From positions 1-7,130 of the forward strand of contig CAKQPF010000097.1 in assembly GCA_934256705.1 (NCBI GenBank): 7,130 bases of DNA, in the 5' to 3' direction. A program made the position numbers and the translations under genes. The stretch's first letter is position 1. Each line of letters begins with the position of its first letter. Under the pieces are notes generated by a model, which worked only from the letters and a program-made list of their open reading frames with translations, had not been told where the DNA came from and ran no database searches. Positions 1 through 5,722 of this stretch are shown piece by piece. Origin of the DNA: an uncultured Prevotella sp. GTDB lineage: Bacteria > Bacteroidota > Bacteroidia > Bacteroidales > Bacteroidaceae.

Positions 1-121
1 CTCCAAATGGAACTATCTCGTCAAATGTTGCTCTTAACCGCAGAAAAACTACGGAAGTTATTATTTACACATTACTATAACAGAATATTTCATATAACTG
101 ACGTGTATTACTCATAAAATA
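1..121. other. Left-edge region without a convincing gene
   Basis: Plus-strand frame 1 is open from the window edge to a TAA at 115-117 (38 codons). This could be the tail of a convergent gene, but no recognisable motif is present and the stretch is too short to judge. The minus-strand lipoprotein gene ends at 122. I see no strong GC-rich terminator hairpin here, so transcription of the lipoprotein series may continue past the window edge. Confidence 0.3.
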
Positions 122-1252
122 TCATTTCTTACCTTTTGCTTGAAGGATAACGATAATCGGATTGCTGTTTTCATCCGTTGCATCCTTGCCTGCAGACCGC
201 ATTCCTTCATTGAGATTTTTCACTTCTGATGCAGGAGCCAGACAATATACGTCATTACCACTAATAAATGATGGCCATACTCCCGTTTCTGAATTTGCGA
301 TTTTCAATGCGCCCTCCATCTTCGGGTTCCGGCTTTCCTTGCTGAATACTACATCGCCTGTCTCTTTGTCTATAATCATGGAATGATATTTACATGAATG
401 ATAGCAAATGAGATACAAGGCGTTGGTGCTCTCCTTCATGTCCAAGATAAGGCAATCACTGTATAACTCCTTCTTACGTCCTGCATCTTCCACAATGTCC
501 CTGGTAGGTTGGTTATCTCCCAGTCCCAGCTGTGTCTCGCTCTTGTTGTTTCCAGAGAATTGGATTATCTTGTCATAGAATGGAAATGCTACACTCAGAT
601 GCCCGTTTGAGGAATACATTATGGGAAAAGACTCCATAGTAACATCAAAGCGAAGATTGTCTGAATACAATTCTTCTTCATGCAGGACATTCCCGGCATT
701 GTCAAATCTCAAGAGACTGCATGCAAGTCCTTTGGAAGAGTAATCATACTTTATTCCGACCAATCCTAACGTAGAATCATATCCTATGGAGCGGATTATC
801 CCTTTGATGTTTCTGGACAGATACACGGAACCTATATAACCTCCATCAATGGAATATTCATACAGTTTGCCATCAATGGAACATATATATACTGTCTTGT
901 TTCTGCTATCATAACTGCATGATGCTATCTTCCCATGTTCTGACCTGCCATTGCCGAGATTACCGACTTTGTTAAGGAATTTTCCATTGCCGGAAAATCT
1001 GTAAACATCGTCAGCAGAACTCAAAAGGACATCGTGTTCATCTGCATATATGATAGAGGCATTCTTCGTCAGAAGGCACTCCGATGTCGTCTCAAGAGGT
1101 ACTATCCGCTGATTCCAAAACAAACTGTCTGTCGGCAACAGCACCTCATGTGCCAGTCCATAGTTTACGTCATACATTTTTGTATCATTCGAACACGACG
1201 ATGCCAACAATGCGACTCCTAAGGCTGCGATAATAATCAGTTTATTGTTCAT
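122..1252 (-). CDS. Six-bladed beta-propeller surface lipoprotein (376 aa)
   Basis: This is a predicted exported lipoprotein of the Bacteroidetes six-bladed propeller type (DUF5128-like); its biochemical function is unknown. The frame stays open to 1333, but the start is placed at the ATG at 1252. That gives a classical lipoprotein signal (hydrophobic residues 5-17, then LASSC with the lipidated Cys20), and AAGGACA lies directly upstream as ribosome binding site. Residues 50-56 read IVPLETT and residues 83-106 contain a VYRFSGNGKFLNKVG-type blade followed by GNGRSEH, the usual first-blade signature of this family. Further repeats of a 'DxxGxxxxS' type continue to the C terminus. It begins 10 bp after the CPGC lipoprotein gene ends, so the two are almost certainly cotranscribed. 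Propellers of this class are often encoded beside small exported peptides; a role in binding or sensing them is inference. Confidence 0.85.
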   Translation of the reverse strand: MNNKLIIIAALGVALLASSCSNDTKMYDVNYGLAHEVLLPTDSLFWNQRIVPLETTSECLLTKNASIIYADEHDVLLSSADDVYRFSGNGKFLNKVGNLGNGRSEHGKIASCSYDSRNKTVYICSIDGKLYEYSIDGGYIGSVYLSRNIKGIIRSIGYDSTLGLVGIKYDYSSKGLACSLLRFDNAGNVLHEEELYSDNLRFDVTMESFPIMYSSNGHLSVAFPFYDKIIQFSGNNKSETQLGLGDNQPTRDIVEDAGRKKELYSDCLILDMKESTNALYLICYHSCKYHSMIIDKETGDVVFSKESRNPKMEGALKIANSETGVWPSFISGNDVYCLAPASEVKNLNEGMRSAGKDATDENSNPIIVILQAKGKK

Positions 1253-1262
1253 TGTCCTTATA

Positions 1263-1733
1263 TTATTCCATATCGTATAATCCATTTTCTTGTGGCGACT
1301 GAAATGCCACTTCGACAATTTTCTTGTTATCAATCTTCAAAATGATTGGATATATATTTTCACTAACATCTACAAGATAAGAGTTTGCAGTATCAACAAT
1401 ACAATTCAATTCGGCTATAGAAGCATCTTTCAAATGTCTTCTTAATCCCTTCATTGAGGAGATATTAGTAAATACAACAACATTTCTTTTTTGAGTTCTT
1501 GCAAAATCAGATTTATGCTTAACAACATATGACAATCCTGATGCAATGCAACCAGGACATCCTCCTCCTGGTATAATCACACACATGCGGACATCATTGT
1601 CAAACTCTTTAGTTTTACAACTTAATTCTGTTTTTATTATCTCTTTTGACTTTGAATCATACATTTTGTTTTCTTGGCATGATATCATCAACAAAAGAAA
1701 CGGCATCAAAACTTTTATTTTATTTCTATACAT
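1263..1733 (-). CDS. Thioredoxin-like lipoprotein with CPGC motif (156 aa)
   Basis: This is a probable periplasmic or outer-surface lipoprotein with a thioredoxin-like core. Residues 1-19 form a lipoprotein signal (hydrophobic stretch, then MISC with Cys19 as lipidation site). Residues 50-62 read as a beta strand followed by GGGCPGC, giving a CxxC pair at Cys59 and Cys62 at the start of a helix, as in thioredoxins and TlpA-type proteins. A second strand (RNVVVFTN) and a YPIILKIDNKK strand near residues 128-138 fit the rest of a compact thioredoxin fold. The protein is shorter than standard TlpA/ResA, so a divergent or minimal member is likely. Its start overlaps the end of the upstream propeller gene by 19 bp, suggesting translational coupling. 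It may reduce or shuffle disulfides in the cysteine-rich peptides encoded in the same series; that partner assignment is inferred from context. Confidence 0.75.
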   Translation of the reverse strand: MYRNKIKVLMPFLLLMISCQENKMYDSKSKEIIKTELSCKTKEFDNDVRMCVIIPGGGCPGCIASGLSYVVKHKSDFARTQKRNVVVFTNISSMKGLRRHLKDASIAELNCIVDTANSYLVDVSENIYPIILKIDNKKIVEVAFQSPQENGLYDME

Positions 1734-2875
1734 CTGAATCGTATTTCATTCTCATTCTTATCATCCTGTATGGCTATTGCAAGTCCTTCCGGGACGATAT
1801 GGATATTATACAAATCATAAGTCAACGCATCATGGAATATAGGAGATTCATAGAGTAACTTGCCATTCATATCTGACACTATCACAGAAAACGGCTTGGC
1901 AAATATGCCATTCTTTCCCAACTCATCGGTAGGATGCTCCGCTATACGTATCAATCTCTTACGATATTTGTCAAACAATATCACGCCATAGGAATGCTGT
2001 CCGAGATAATACTTCACCCTGCTATCTCTGTCAGCAAAGCTCTCAATGAAATTATCATCACAAGACTCAATCCCTTCTGCATACACACTTCCCATGTAGA
2101 ACTCGCTGATTTTTCCTGTTGACATATCATAGCAATGAACATTATGGTCTATCGGGAAACTGAAGAACACCTTCCCTCCGCCAGCATCTGCATGATAGAC
2201 GGAATTCATATACACGCCACCCCAGTTGGCTTTCTTATACAATTCAGGATATTCCATTATCCCCACCGGAGAAACCAATGTGTCGTGTCTCAGAGCTATC
2301 GTTGTGGTGCAATCTGTAACCTTCGAGTCCTGGATATCTGCCATTATTGCCCCAGACATTATCATCGTCTTTCCTGCAACTATGATTCTGGTCCTGTTTA
2401 TTGCCTCCACATCCGGGCATTTCTCTTTGTAATCTCCTAAAGCCCAACGCTTGATCATGCCACCAGCTTCATCAAGCAGATATACCATCTTATTCGGATA
2501 GCTATAGACGAACAATGAGTCTGGCGAATGAAGAGTGAACCCCGAATAATTGTTCAGCGTCCCGACTTTTCCCAAAGGTATAGAGTCTGCAATATCTCCT
2601 GTCTCCCAATTGAACACGAAGATTTTGTCTTCATCAAGCAATGCGTATCTCGGAATGCCATCGCAGTCAAATATCTGCGAAGACAAAGGTCTGTTGGTCA
2701 CAGTCTCTCCCACATTTATTGTTTTATCAATATATGAAGAAGGACTTATTACTGTCGTGTCCACTTTATTACCGAATTGGGGATTCCTGTTTGTGTAAGT
2801 CTCTTTTGCACAGGAGAAGAAAATGGCATTCATCAACAGTGCCGACGGCAGCAGTAGATTCTTTGGATATTTCAT
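1715..2875 (-). CDS. Propeller-like lipoprotein, DUF4221/TolB-like type (386 aa)
   Basis: This is a predicted surface lipoprotein with a likely beta-propeller fold; I place it tentatively with the Bacteroidetes DUF4221 / BF3164-like group. The N terminus is a signal with a hydrophobic core (residues 7-20) ending FFSC with Cys22 as probable lipid anchor, followed by an acidic stretch (AKE). Residues 117-138 contain SPDSLFVYSYPNKMVYLLDE, a blade pattern typical of these proteins, and the later part repeats strand-turn segments such as IDHNVHCYDMSTGKI. Enzymatic residues are not evident. It is the first large gene after the NVEALA peptide gene, across a 230-bp gap containing a hairpin, and its end overlaps the CPGC lipoprotein start. 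No Bacteroides -7 box is visible just upstream, so it is probably read from the upstream promoter. Function is unknown; ligand or peptide binding is a guess. Confidence 0.8.
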   Translation of the reverse strand: MKYPKNLLLPSALLMNAIFFSCAKETYTNRNPQFGNKVDTTVISPSSYIDKTINVGETVTNRPLSSQIFDCDGIPRYALLDEDKIFVFNWETGDIADSIPLGKVGTLNNYSGFTLHSPDSLFVYSYPNKMVYLLDEAGGMIKRWALGDYKEKCPDVEAINRTRIIVAGKTMIMSGAIMADIQDSKVTDCTTTIALRHDTLVSPVGIMEYPELYKKANWGGVYMNSVYHADAGGGKVFFSFPIDHNVHCYDMSTGKISEFYMGSVYAEGIESCDDNFIESFADRDSRVKYYLGQHSYGVILFDKYRKRLIRIAEHPTDELGKNGIFAKPFSVIVSDMNGKLLYESPIFHDALTYDLYNIHIVPEGLAIAIQDDKNENEIRFRCIEIK

Positions 2876-2943
2876 ATAGTTTATATATGTATATATTATA
2901 GGATATTAAGATTGGCCTTATGAATACATCTATTCAATGAGTC

Positions 2944-2985
2944 TGATAATAATTGTAGAGAAAAAGACCTTTACAACTATTATCA
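2944..2985 (-). repeat. Imperfect inverted repeat between the NVEALA and propeller genes
   Basis: Arms at 2944-2957 and 2972-2985 pair over 14 positions with one mismatch or wobble, around a 14-nt loop. The stem is AT-rich. No T-run follows it on either strand, so it is not a standard intrinsic terminator. Lying between a small-peptide gene and a large lipoprotein gene in one transcription direction, it could be an attenuator, RNase processing site or 3' stabiliser; this is inferred. Confidence 0.45.
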
Positions 2986-3105
2986 AACTCAAGAAAGATT
3001 CATTTTTCGTTTTCAATACAACCAACATCTACACTATCTTATACTATTCTCTCAGCATTTGCCCTTTTTAGTTTTGTCCAGACAAACGACCTCAAGAATC
3101 AAGTA

Positions 3106-3360
3106 TCAGATTTTACAGTCAGTTATACTCAACCAATCGTCTTTCTTACAGAAATAGGCTCCGCGTCCATTGTTGACACAGTTACCATCATTATCCCACC
3201 ATCCAACGCTTTCACAGGCTGAAATGGCTTCTACATTTTCAGAAAGAACACAATCTGAAACTTTTACACCGTTGCAATGTGAATATGAATTCCATCCACA
3301 TACGACAGAAGTTAGTAAAACGACCGATACGGTCACTGCTTTAACATTTTTCCTTGTCAT
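3106..3360 (-). CDS. NVEALA-family small exported cysteine-rich protein (84 aa)
   Basis: This small secreted protein resembles the Bacteroidetes NVEALA family, whose function is not established. The open frame extends two codons further to a TTG, but the ATG at 3360 begins a standard signal (MTRKN, then a hydrophobic run at residues 6-21), so I take that start. The family mark appears at residues 39-46 as LSENVEAI, a one-residue variant of NVEALA. The segment after it holds four cysteines (49, 61, 71, 82) in a GNC...GRGAYFCKK...DCK arrangement suited to two disulfides; three more cysteines (21, 29, 37) lie before the motif. In this family the NVEALA stretch usually marks the end of the conserved leader-like region. 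It sits between a tiny double-cysteine peptide gene and a propeller lipoprotein gene. A clear promoter of its own is not visible. It may be a signal, bacteriocin-like product or lipoprotein ligand; all of these are speculative. Confidence 0.8.
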   Translation of the reverse strand: MTRKNVKAVTVSVVLLTSVVCGWNSYSHCNGVKVSDCVLSENVEAISACESVGWWDNDGNCVNNGRGAYFCKKDDWLSITDCKI

Positions 3361-3427
3361 TTGCAAAAACTATACAGAAGTCTCTCACATCACCAGAAGC
3401 AGCTGCTGCGTAAAAAAACTTCACGAT

Positions 3428-3485
3428 TAAAAAATAAAAAAAACTTTAGAATTGAATCCATTCTGCTTAATGAATAATAATTCTA
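3428..3485 (-). terminator. Possible weak terminator after the 26-aa peptide gene
   Basis: TAGAATT at 3447-3453 and AATTCTA at 3479-3485 are perfect 7-bp inverted arms. Read on the minus strand, the stem is followed by a T-rich tract (complement of 3428-3443). The stem is nearly all A/T with a 25-nt loop, so termination would be partial at best. If it works, it would set the 26-aa peptide apart from the NVEALA gene downstream. Confidence 0.3.
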
Positions 3486-3579
3486 TATTAAATGATTAAT
3501 ATCGAAACACATAAAAATAAAGAGATACTTTGCAAGCAATAATTGTAAATCTAATTACTTTCAAATTACACCGAAGCAA

Positions 3580-3660
3580 TTATTCACAACATGTGCCACC
3601 ATATCCCGATACGATGGCAAGCGCTGCAATGCCCAGCGCAAGAATTGATTTCTTTTTCAT
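3580..3660 (-). CDS. Tiny exported peptide with C-terminal double cysteine (26 aa)
   Basis: This short open frame starts ATGAAAAAGAAATC and ends in TAA at 3580-3582. The product has a lysine-rich N terminus (MKKK), a hydrophobic core (residues 5-17, ILALGIAALAIV), a small-residue step (SGYGG) and the tail TCCE. It looks like a complete signal sequence with a tail of only about 4 to 8 residues, so cleavage after the core or after the double glycine would release a very short two-cysteine peptide. The gene begins 16 bp after the MauE-like gene ends, in the same direction, and a strong hairpin precedes it. I do not recognise a named family. Alternatives are a degraded NVEALA-like leader or a chance frame, but the perfect signal-like composition and operon position argue for a real gene. 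A pheromone, toxin or modified-peptide precursor are all possible. Confidence 0.6.
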   Translation of the reverse strand: MKKKSILALGIAALAIVSGYGGTCCE

Positions 3661-3676
3661 TTTGTTTTTTGTTATA

Positions 3677-4117
3677 TTAGTTATCGTTTGCAGACTTTCT
3701 GCAAACCATTATTCCAAGTAATGACACTCCCAATAACAGGAGGCTCTTTACGAATGATGCCAGGGGAGAGAAATGAATCAGTTCCCCGAAGCATCCACAG
3801 CTCTCTATACTGCCAAGCAATCCTGGAAAGAAGAGATTCACCCCTGTCAGATAAGTGAAGAACATGAGTGATATACAGAACAATACAGATGCCAACCGTG
3901 CGAACTTACCAAAAAGCGCAAGTATTGCCAATGATATTTCATATATACATATCATTATCGCTATCCATAGCGAATAATCATGCACCCAATCAGCGATGTA
4001 CGCATCTCCATATAACTGCACCTCTTGCTCAAAGGCACGTATGCTCATTGCTTTCAACGCTCCAGAGAGGAAGAAGCACAGGGACAAGGAATATCGTAAG
4101 ACATTTTCTTTCTTCAT
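3677..4117 (-). CDS. MauE/DoxX-like membrane redox protein (146 aa)
   Basis: This is a small inner-membrane protein with four likely transmembrane segments, at about residues 7-24, 48-69, 74-96 and 118-139. A cysteine motif, ESCGCFGE (Cys107 and Cys109), sits in the loop before the last segment. That layout and the CGCFG motif match the MauE/DoxX group found across Bacteroidetes. MauE itself is needed for maturation of methylamine dehydrogenase, probably through disulfide formation; a role in electron transfer to or from exported thiols is inferred here. Glu60 within the second segment is also typical. It lies 29 bp after the acyltransferase gene and 16 bp before the tiny double-cysteine peptide gene, with a cysteine-rich NVEALA protein and a CPGC lipoprotein further on. 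This is consistent with a disulfide-handling module for exported peptides. No methylamine dehydrogenase genes are present. Confidence 0.75.
   Translation of the reverse strand: MKKENVLRYSLSLCFFLSGALKAMSIRAFEQEVQLYGDAYIADWVHDYSLWIAIMICIYEISLAILALFGKFARLASVLFCISLMFFTYLTGVNLFFPGLLGSIESCGCFGELIHFSPLASFVKSLLLLGVSLLGIMVCRKSANDN
3686..3706 (-). repeat. Perfect 9-bp hairpin overlapping the end of the MauE-like gene
   Basis: Arms 3686-3694 (GTTTGCAGA) and 3698-3706 (TCTGCAAAC) pair perfectly around a 3-nt loop. The hairpin lies inside the last codons of the MauE-like gene and 25 nt upstream of the start codon of the 26-aa peptide. No U-tract follows on either strand, so it is unlikely to be an intrinsic terminator. 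An mRNA processing or stabilising element that raises peptide expression relative to upstream genes is a reasonable inference. Confidence 0.55.
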
Positions 4118-4146
4118 GAGAGGTATAGCTAACAGAGTAAATGCTC

Positions 4147-4770
4147 CTAATGTGCAAGATAAGAATTCTTGTTATAGTAATACATCAAATCAGACTTCAT
4201 AGAAACTATAGGTACGGTTTCCGACTCAAGGTAATATCTGGATTCTGCCAACTGGCGAGTATTCATTCCCAGTTTATTCATTACTCTAAGCAGATGGCAG
4301 TCTGTTTCTGCTATCATGCAACTATTTTCAGGGTCGTTCACTATCGGAGTTATTGCCAGTTCCATCAATAGTTTAAAGAGTTCTATAGAAACTTGACCTG
4401 CCGTCTTGCTAATAGCGAAGCGCCCTACATGCCAAAAGTTCATCTTTTGATCTGACGAAAACAGAGAATGTAAAGATACCACAAATTCCTTTTCTATTGG
4501 CAGTATGAGATTTCCATTCCATTTAAAGACACGTATGCAGCCAATAAGTTCTCCTTGATTATCATGGGCCACATACATAATTTTATCTTCATATGATGCC
4601 TCTTCTGTATAGACCTTTTCTATATCGCGAAGATGCTGACCAAGGTCTTCACAGTCTGTATGATGTTTTATGTTCTGATTTACTACGAATCGGGCAACCT
4701 CGTATGTATAACTTTTGGTTGCCAACGATACCGTGAATTTTTCTTTTCTTATTACAGGAGTCATAGTCAT
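4147..4770 (-). CDS. LuxI/FeeM-like GNAT N-acyltransferase (207 aa)
   Basis: This is a predicted cytoplasmic GNAT-fold enzyme that would transfer an acyl group, probably from acyl-ACP or acyl-CoA, onto an amine such as an amino acid; the product is unknown. An upstream in-frame TTG also exists at 4773, but I take the ATG at 4770 (another ATG lies at 4764) because the -7 box at 4792-4799 leaves only a short leader. Residues 64-81 form a strand ending GCIRV, matching the conserved GCxR of LuxI-type synthases (Arg80). Residues 113-120 read WHVGRFAI, closely resembling LuxI WELSRFAV, with Arg117 kept but the usual Glu replaced by His114. An ETDCHLLRVMNKLGMNTRQL segment at 155-174 fits the last conserved block. 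It is divergent from a LuxR-family regulator across a palindrome-rich region, and leads the leftward gene series. An N-acyl amino acid synthase is the likeliest alternative to an AHL-type synthase. Confidence 0.75.
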   Translation of the reverse strand: MTMTPVIRKEKFTVSLATKSYTYEVARFVVNQNIKHHTDCEDLGQHLRDIEKVYTEEASYEDKIMYVAHDNQGELIGCIRVFKWNGNLILPIEKEFVVSLHSLFSSDQKMNFWHVGRFAISKTAGQVSIELFKLLMELAITPIVNDPENSCMIAETDCHLLRVMNKLGMNTRQLAESRYYLESETVPIVSMKSDLMYYYNKNSYLAH

Positions 4771-4791
4771 CAATATGTAAATTATTTATTG

Positions 4792-4799
4792 CAAAAGTA
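4792..4799 (-). promoter_or_regulatory. Bacteroides-type -7 box for the acyltransferase operon
   Basis: On the minus strand these positions read TACTTTTG, matching TAnnTTTG, and continue as TTTTGCAATAAAT. The start codon at 4770 is about 21 nt downstream of the box. No good TTTG -33 element lies 19 bp upstream; palindrome copy 4821-4838 covers that zone instead, which suggests dependence on an activator bound there. Confidence 0.6.
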
Positions 4800-4820
4800 A
4801 TCAATATACTCCATAGATGC

Positions 4821-4838
4821 CACACACTTTTGTGTAAT
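4821..4838. promoter_or_regulatory. Operator copy 1 (degenerate left arm)
   Basis: The sequence is CACACAC-TTTT-GTGTAAT, fitting ATTACAC-N4-GTGTAAT with an intact right arm and a left arm altered at its first three bases. It overlaps the expected -33 zone of the leftward acyltransferase promoter. It is probably a binding site for the adjacent LuxR-family protein; this is inferred from position and from recurrence of the motif. Confidence 0.6.
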
Positions 4839-4874
4839 TCTGTCATTTCCACTTGTAAAATTACACAAAAGTGT
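4824..4874. repeat. Perfect 16-bp inverted repeat joining the two operators
   Basis: Positions 4824-4839 (ACACTTTTGTGTAATT) are the exact reverse complement of 4859-4874, with a 19-nt spacer. The two inner palindromes thus face each other symmetrically around about position 4849, midway between the divergent promoters. Such symmetry suggests coordinated control of both directions rather than chance. Confidence 0.85.
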
Positions 4875-4877
4875 TAC
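4860..4877. promoter_or_regulatory. Operator copy 2 upstream of the luxR-type gene
   Basis: The sequence is ATTACAC-AAAA-GTGTTAC, with a perfect left arm and a right arm that keeps GTGT. Its centre lies 39 bp from that of copy 1. It ends 7 bp before the probable -33 element of the regulator gene, a placement compatible with activation or autoregulation. Confidence 0.6.
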
Positions 4878-4884
4878 AGAAATT

Positions 4885-4914
4885 CTTGCTATTGACTTTT
4901 TTTTTATACTTTTG
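4885..4914 (+). promoter_or_regulatory. Bacteroides-type promoter of the luxR-type gene
   Basis: TACTTTTG at 4907-4914 matches the -7 consensus TAnnTTTG. CTTG at 4885-4888 is a fair -33 element with an 18-bp spacer, close to the usual 19. The start codon at 4934 lies 19 nt downstream of the -7 box, giving a short leader. Operator copy 2 sits immediately upstream. Confidence 0.65.
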
Positions 4915-4933
4915 CAAATAAAATCAACAAACT

Positions 4934-5698
4934 ATGCCAACGAATATTTCAGATTTCTTTATACCATCCAACTCTGTATATGATATTACAGAAAACGACT
5001 ATCAACGCGCTGAAGTGCTAATTAATGCAGCAAAAGCATTCGCAAGAAGTACACACAAGAGCGTATATATTATTGATTATTTCAGGAAAAACTTCCTTTA
5101 CGCCTCTGAGAGCCTTGCATACATTTGCGGAGGAAACAAGGCTAAAATATTAGAATATGGATATGACATATATATAAATAATGTGCCGGAATATGATCAG
5201 AAAATGCTGTTGGAAGTGAACGAAGCGGGATTTAATTTCTTCAATAATATCCCTGTAGAGAAAAGAGCAGAATATACCATATCCTATGATTTCCACATCG
5301 TCAATGATGGAAAAAAAAGGTTGGTCAACCATACACTCACACCAATGATGATGACAGAAGAAGGAAGAATATGGCTGGCATTGTGTACTTTCTCACCATC
5401 GCCAAGAAAACGAACCGGATATATAAGAATGCATAAGAATGGAGAGAGAATATACCATGAGTATAATCTCACCAGTCACTCATGGGAAGAGAGGCAGATC
5501 CCACAATTGACAGATATGGAACACGAAGTATTACGATTCTCTCTCCAGGGATATACCATGAATGAGATTGCAGAAAAACTCTGCAAGTCCATTGATTCTG
5601 TAAAGACATACAAGAGAAATCTATTTGCACGACTAAAAGTGAAAAATATTGCCGAGGCTATATCCTACGCTACCACATACCGACTTTTTGAAAAATGA
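4934..5698 (+). CDS. PAS-type LuxR-family transcriptional regulator (254 aa)
   Basis: This is a DNA-binding regulator with an N-terminal PAS-like sensor and a C-terminal LuxR helix-turn-helix. Residues 40-155 include VYIIDYFRKNFLYASESLAY and a later DFHIVNDGKKR..HTLTPM, a pattern common in Bacteroidetes LuxR proteins and unlike the autoinducer-binding domain of classical proteobacterial LuxR. Residues 190-250 hold the HTH: LTDMEHEVLR, GYTMNEIAEKL as scaffold and first helix, and SIDSVKTYKRNLFARLKV as recognition helix. There is no phospho-receiver domain with its conserved aspartates, so it probably senses a ligand or redox state directly. It is divergent from the acyltransferase and convergent with the E1-like gene (24-bp gap). 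The palindromes in its promoter and upstream of the E1-like gene make it the obvious controller of all three transcripts, though this has not been shown. Confidence 0.9.
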   Translation: MPTNISDFFIPSNSVYDITENDYQRAEVLINAAKAFARSTHKSVYIIDYFRKNFLYASESLAYICGGNKAKILEYGYDIYINNVPEYDQKMLLEVNEAGFNFFNNIPVEKRAEYTISYDFHIVNDGKKRLVNHTLTPMMMTEEGRIWLALCTFSPSPRKRTGYIRMHKNGERIYHEYNLTSHSWEERQIPQLTDMEHEVLRFSLQGYTMNEIAEKLCKSIDSVKTYKRNLFARLKVKNIAEAISYATTYRLFEK

Positions 5699-5722
5699 TA
5701 GAAACAATAATGGATTCCGCCA

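Noticed and set aside
65..70. TTACAC resembling part of the operator near the left edge
   Set aside because: It has no mirrored GTGTAA partner and no associated promoter.
1..117. Open plus-strand frame of 38 codons at the left edge
   Set aside because: It is too short and motif-free to support a gene; it could be a convergent gene tail, but nothing confirms it.
3073..3086. TTTGTC-CA-GACAAA palindrome after the NVEALA gene as a terminator
   Set aside because: The loop is only 2 nt and no U-tract follows on the minus strand.
3395..3463. Short minus-strand frame (23 codons) starting at about 3463 between the micropeptide and NVEALA genes
   Set aside because: It runs through the T-rich tract, lacks a signal-like design and has no ribosome binding site, so it looks like a chance frame.
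3565..3571. ATTACAC half-site just downstream of the micropeptide gene
   Set aside because: The partner arm is not present at the right spacing, and a single 7-mer is expected about once by chance in an AT-rich window of this size.
5699..5722. Bidirectional terminator between the convergent luxR-type and E1-like genes
   Set aside because: The 24-bp gap shows no inverted repeat or T-run.
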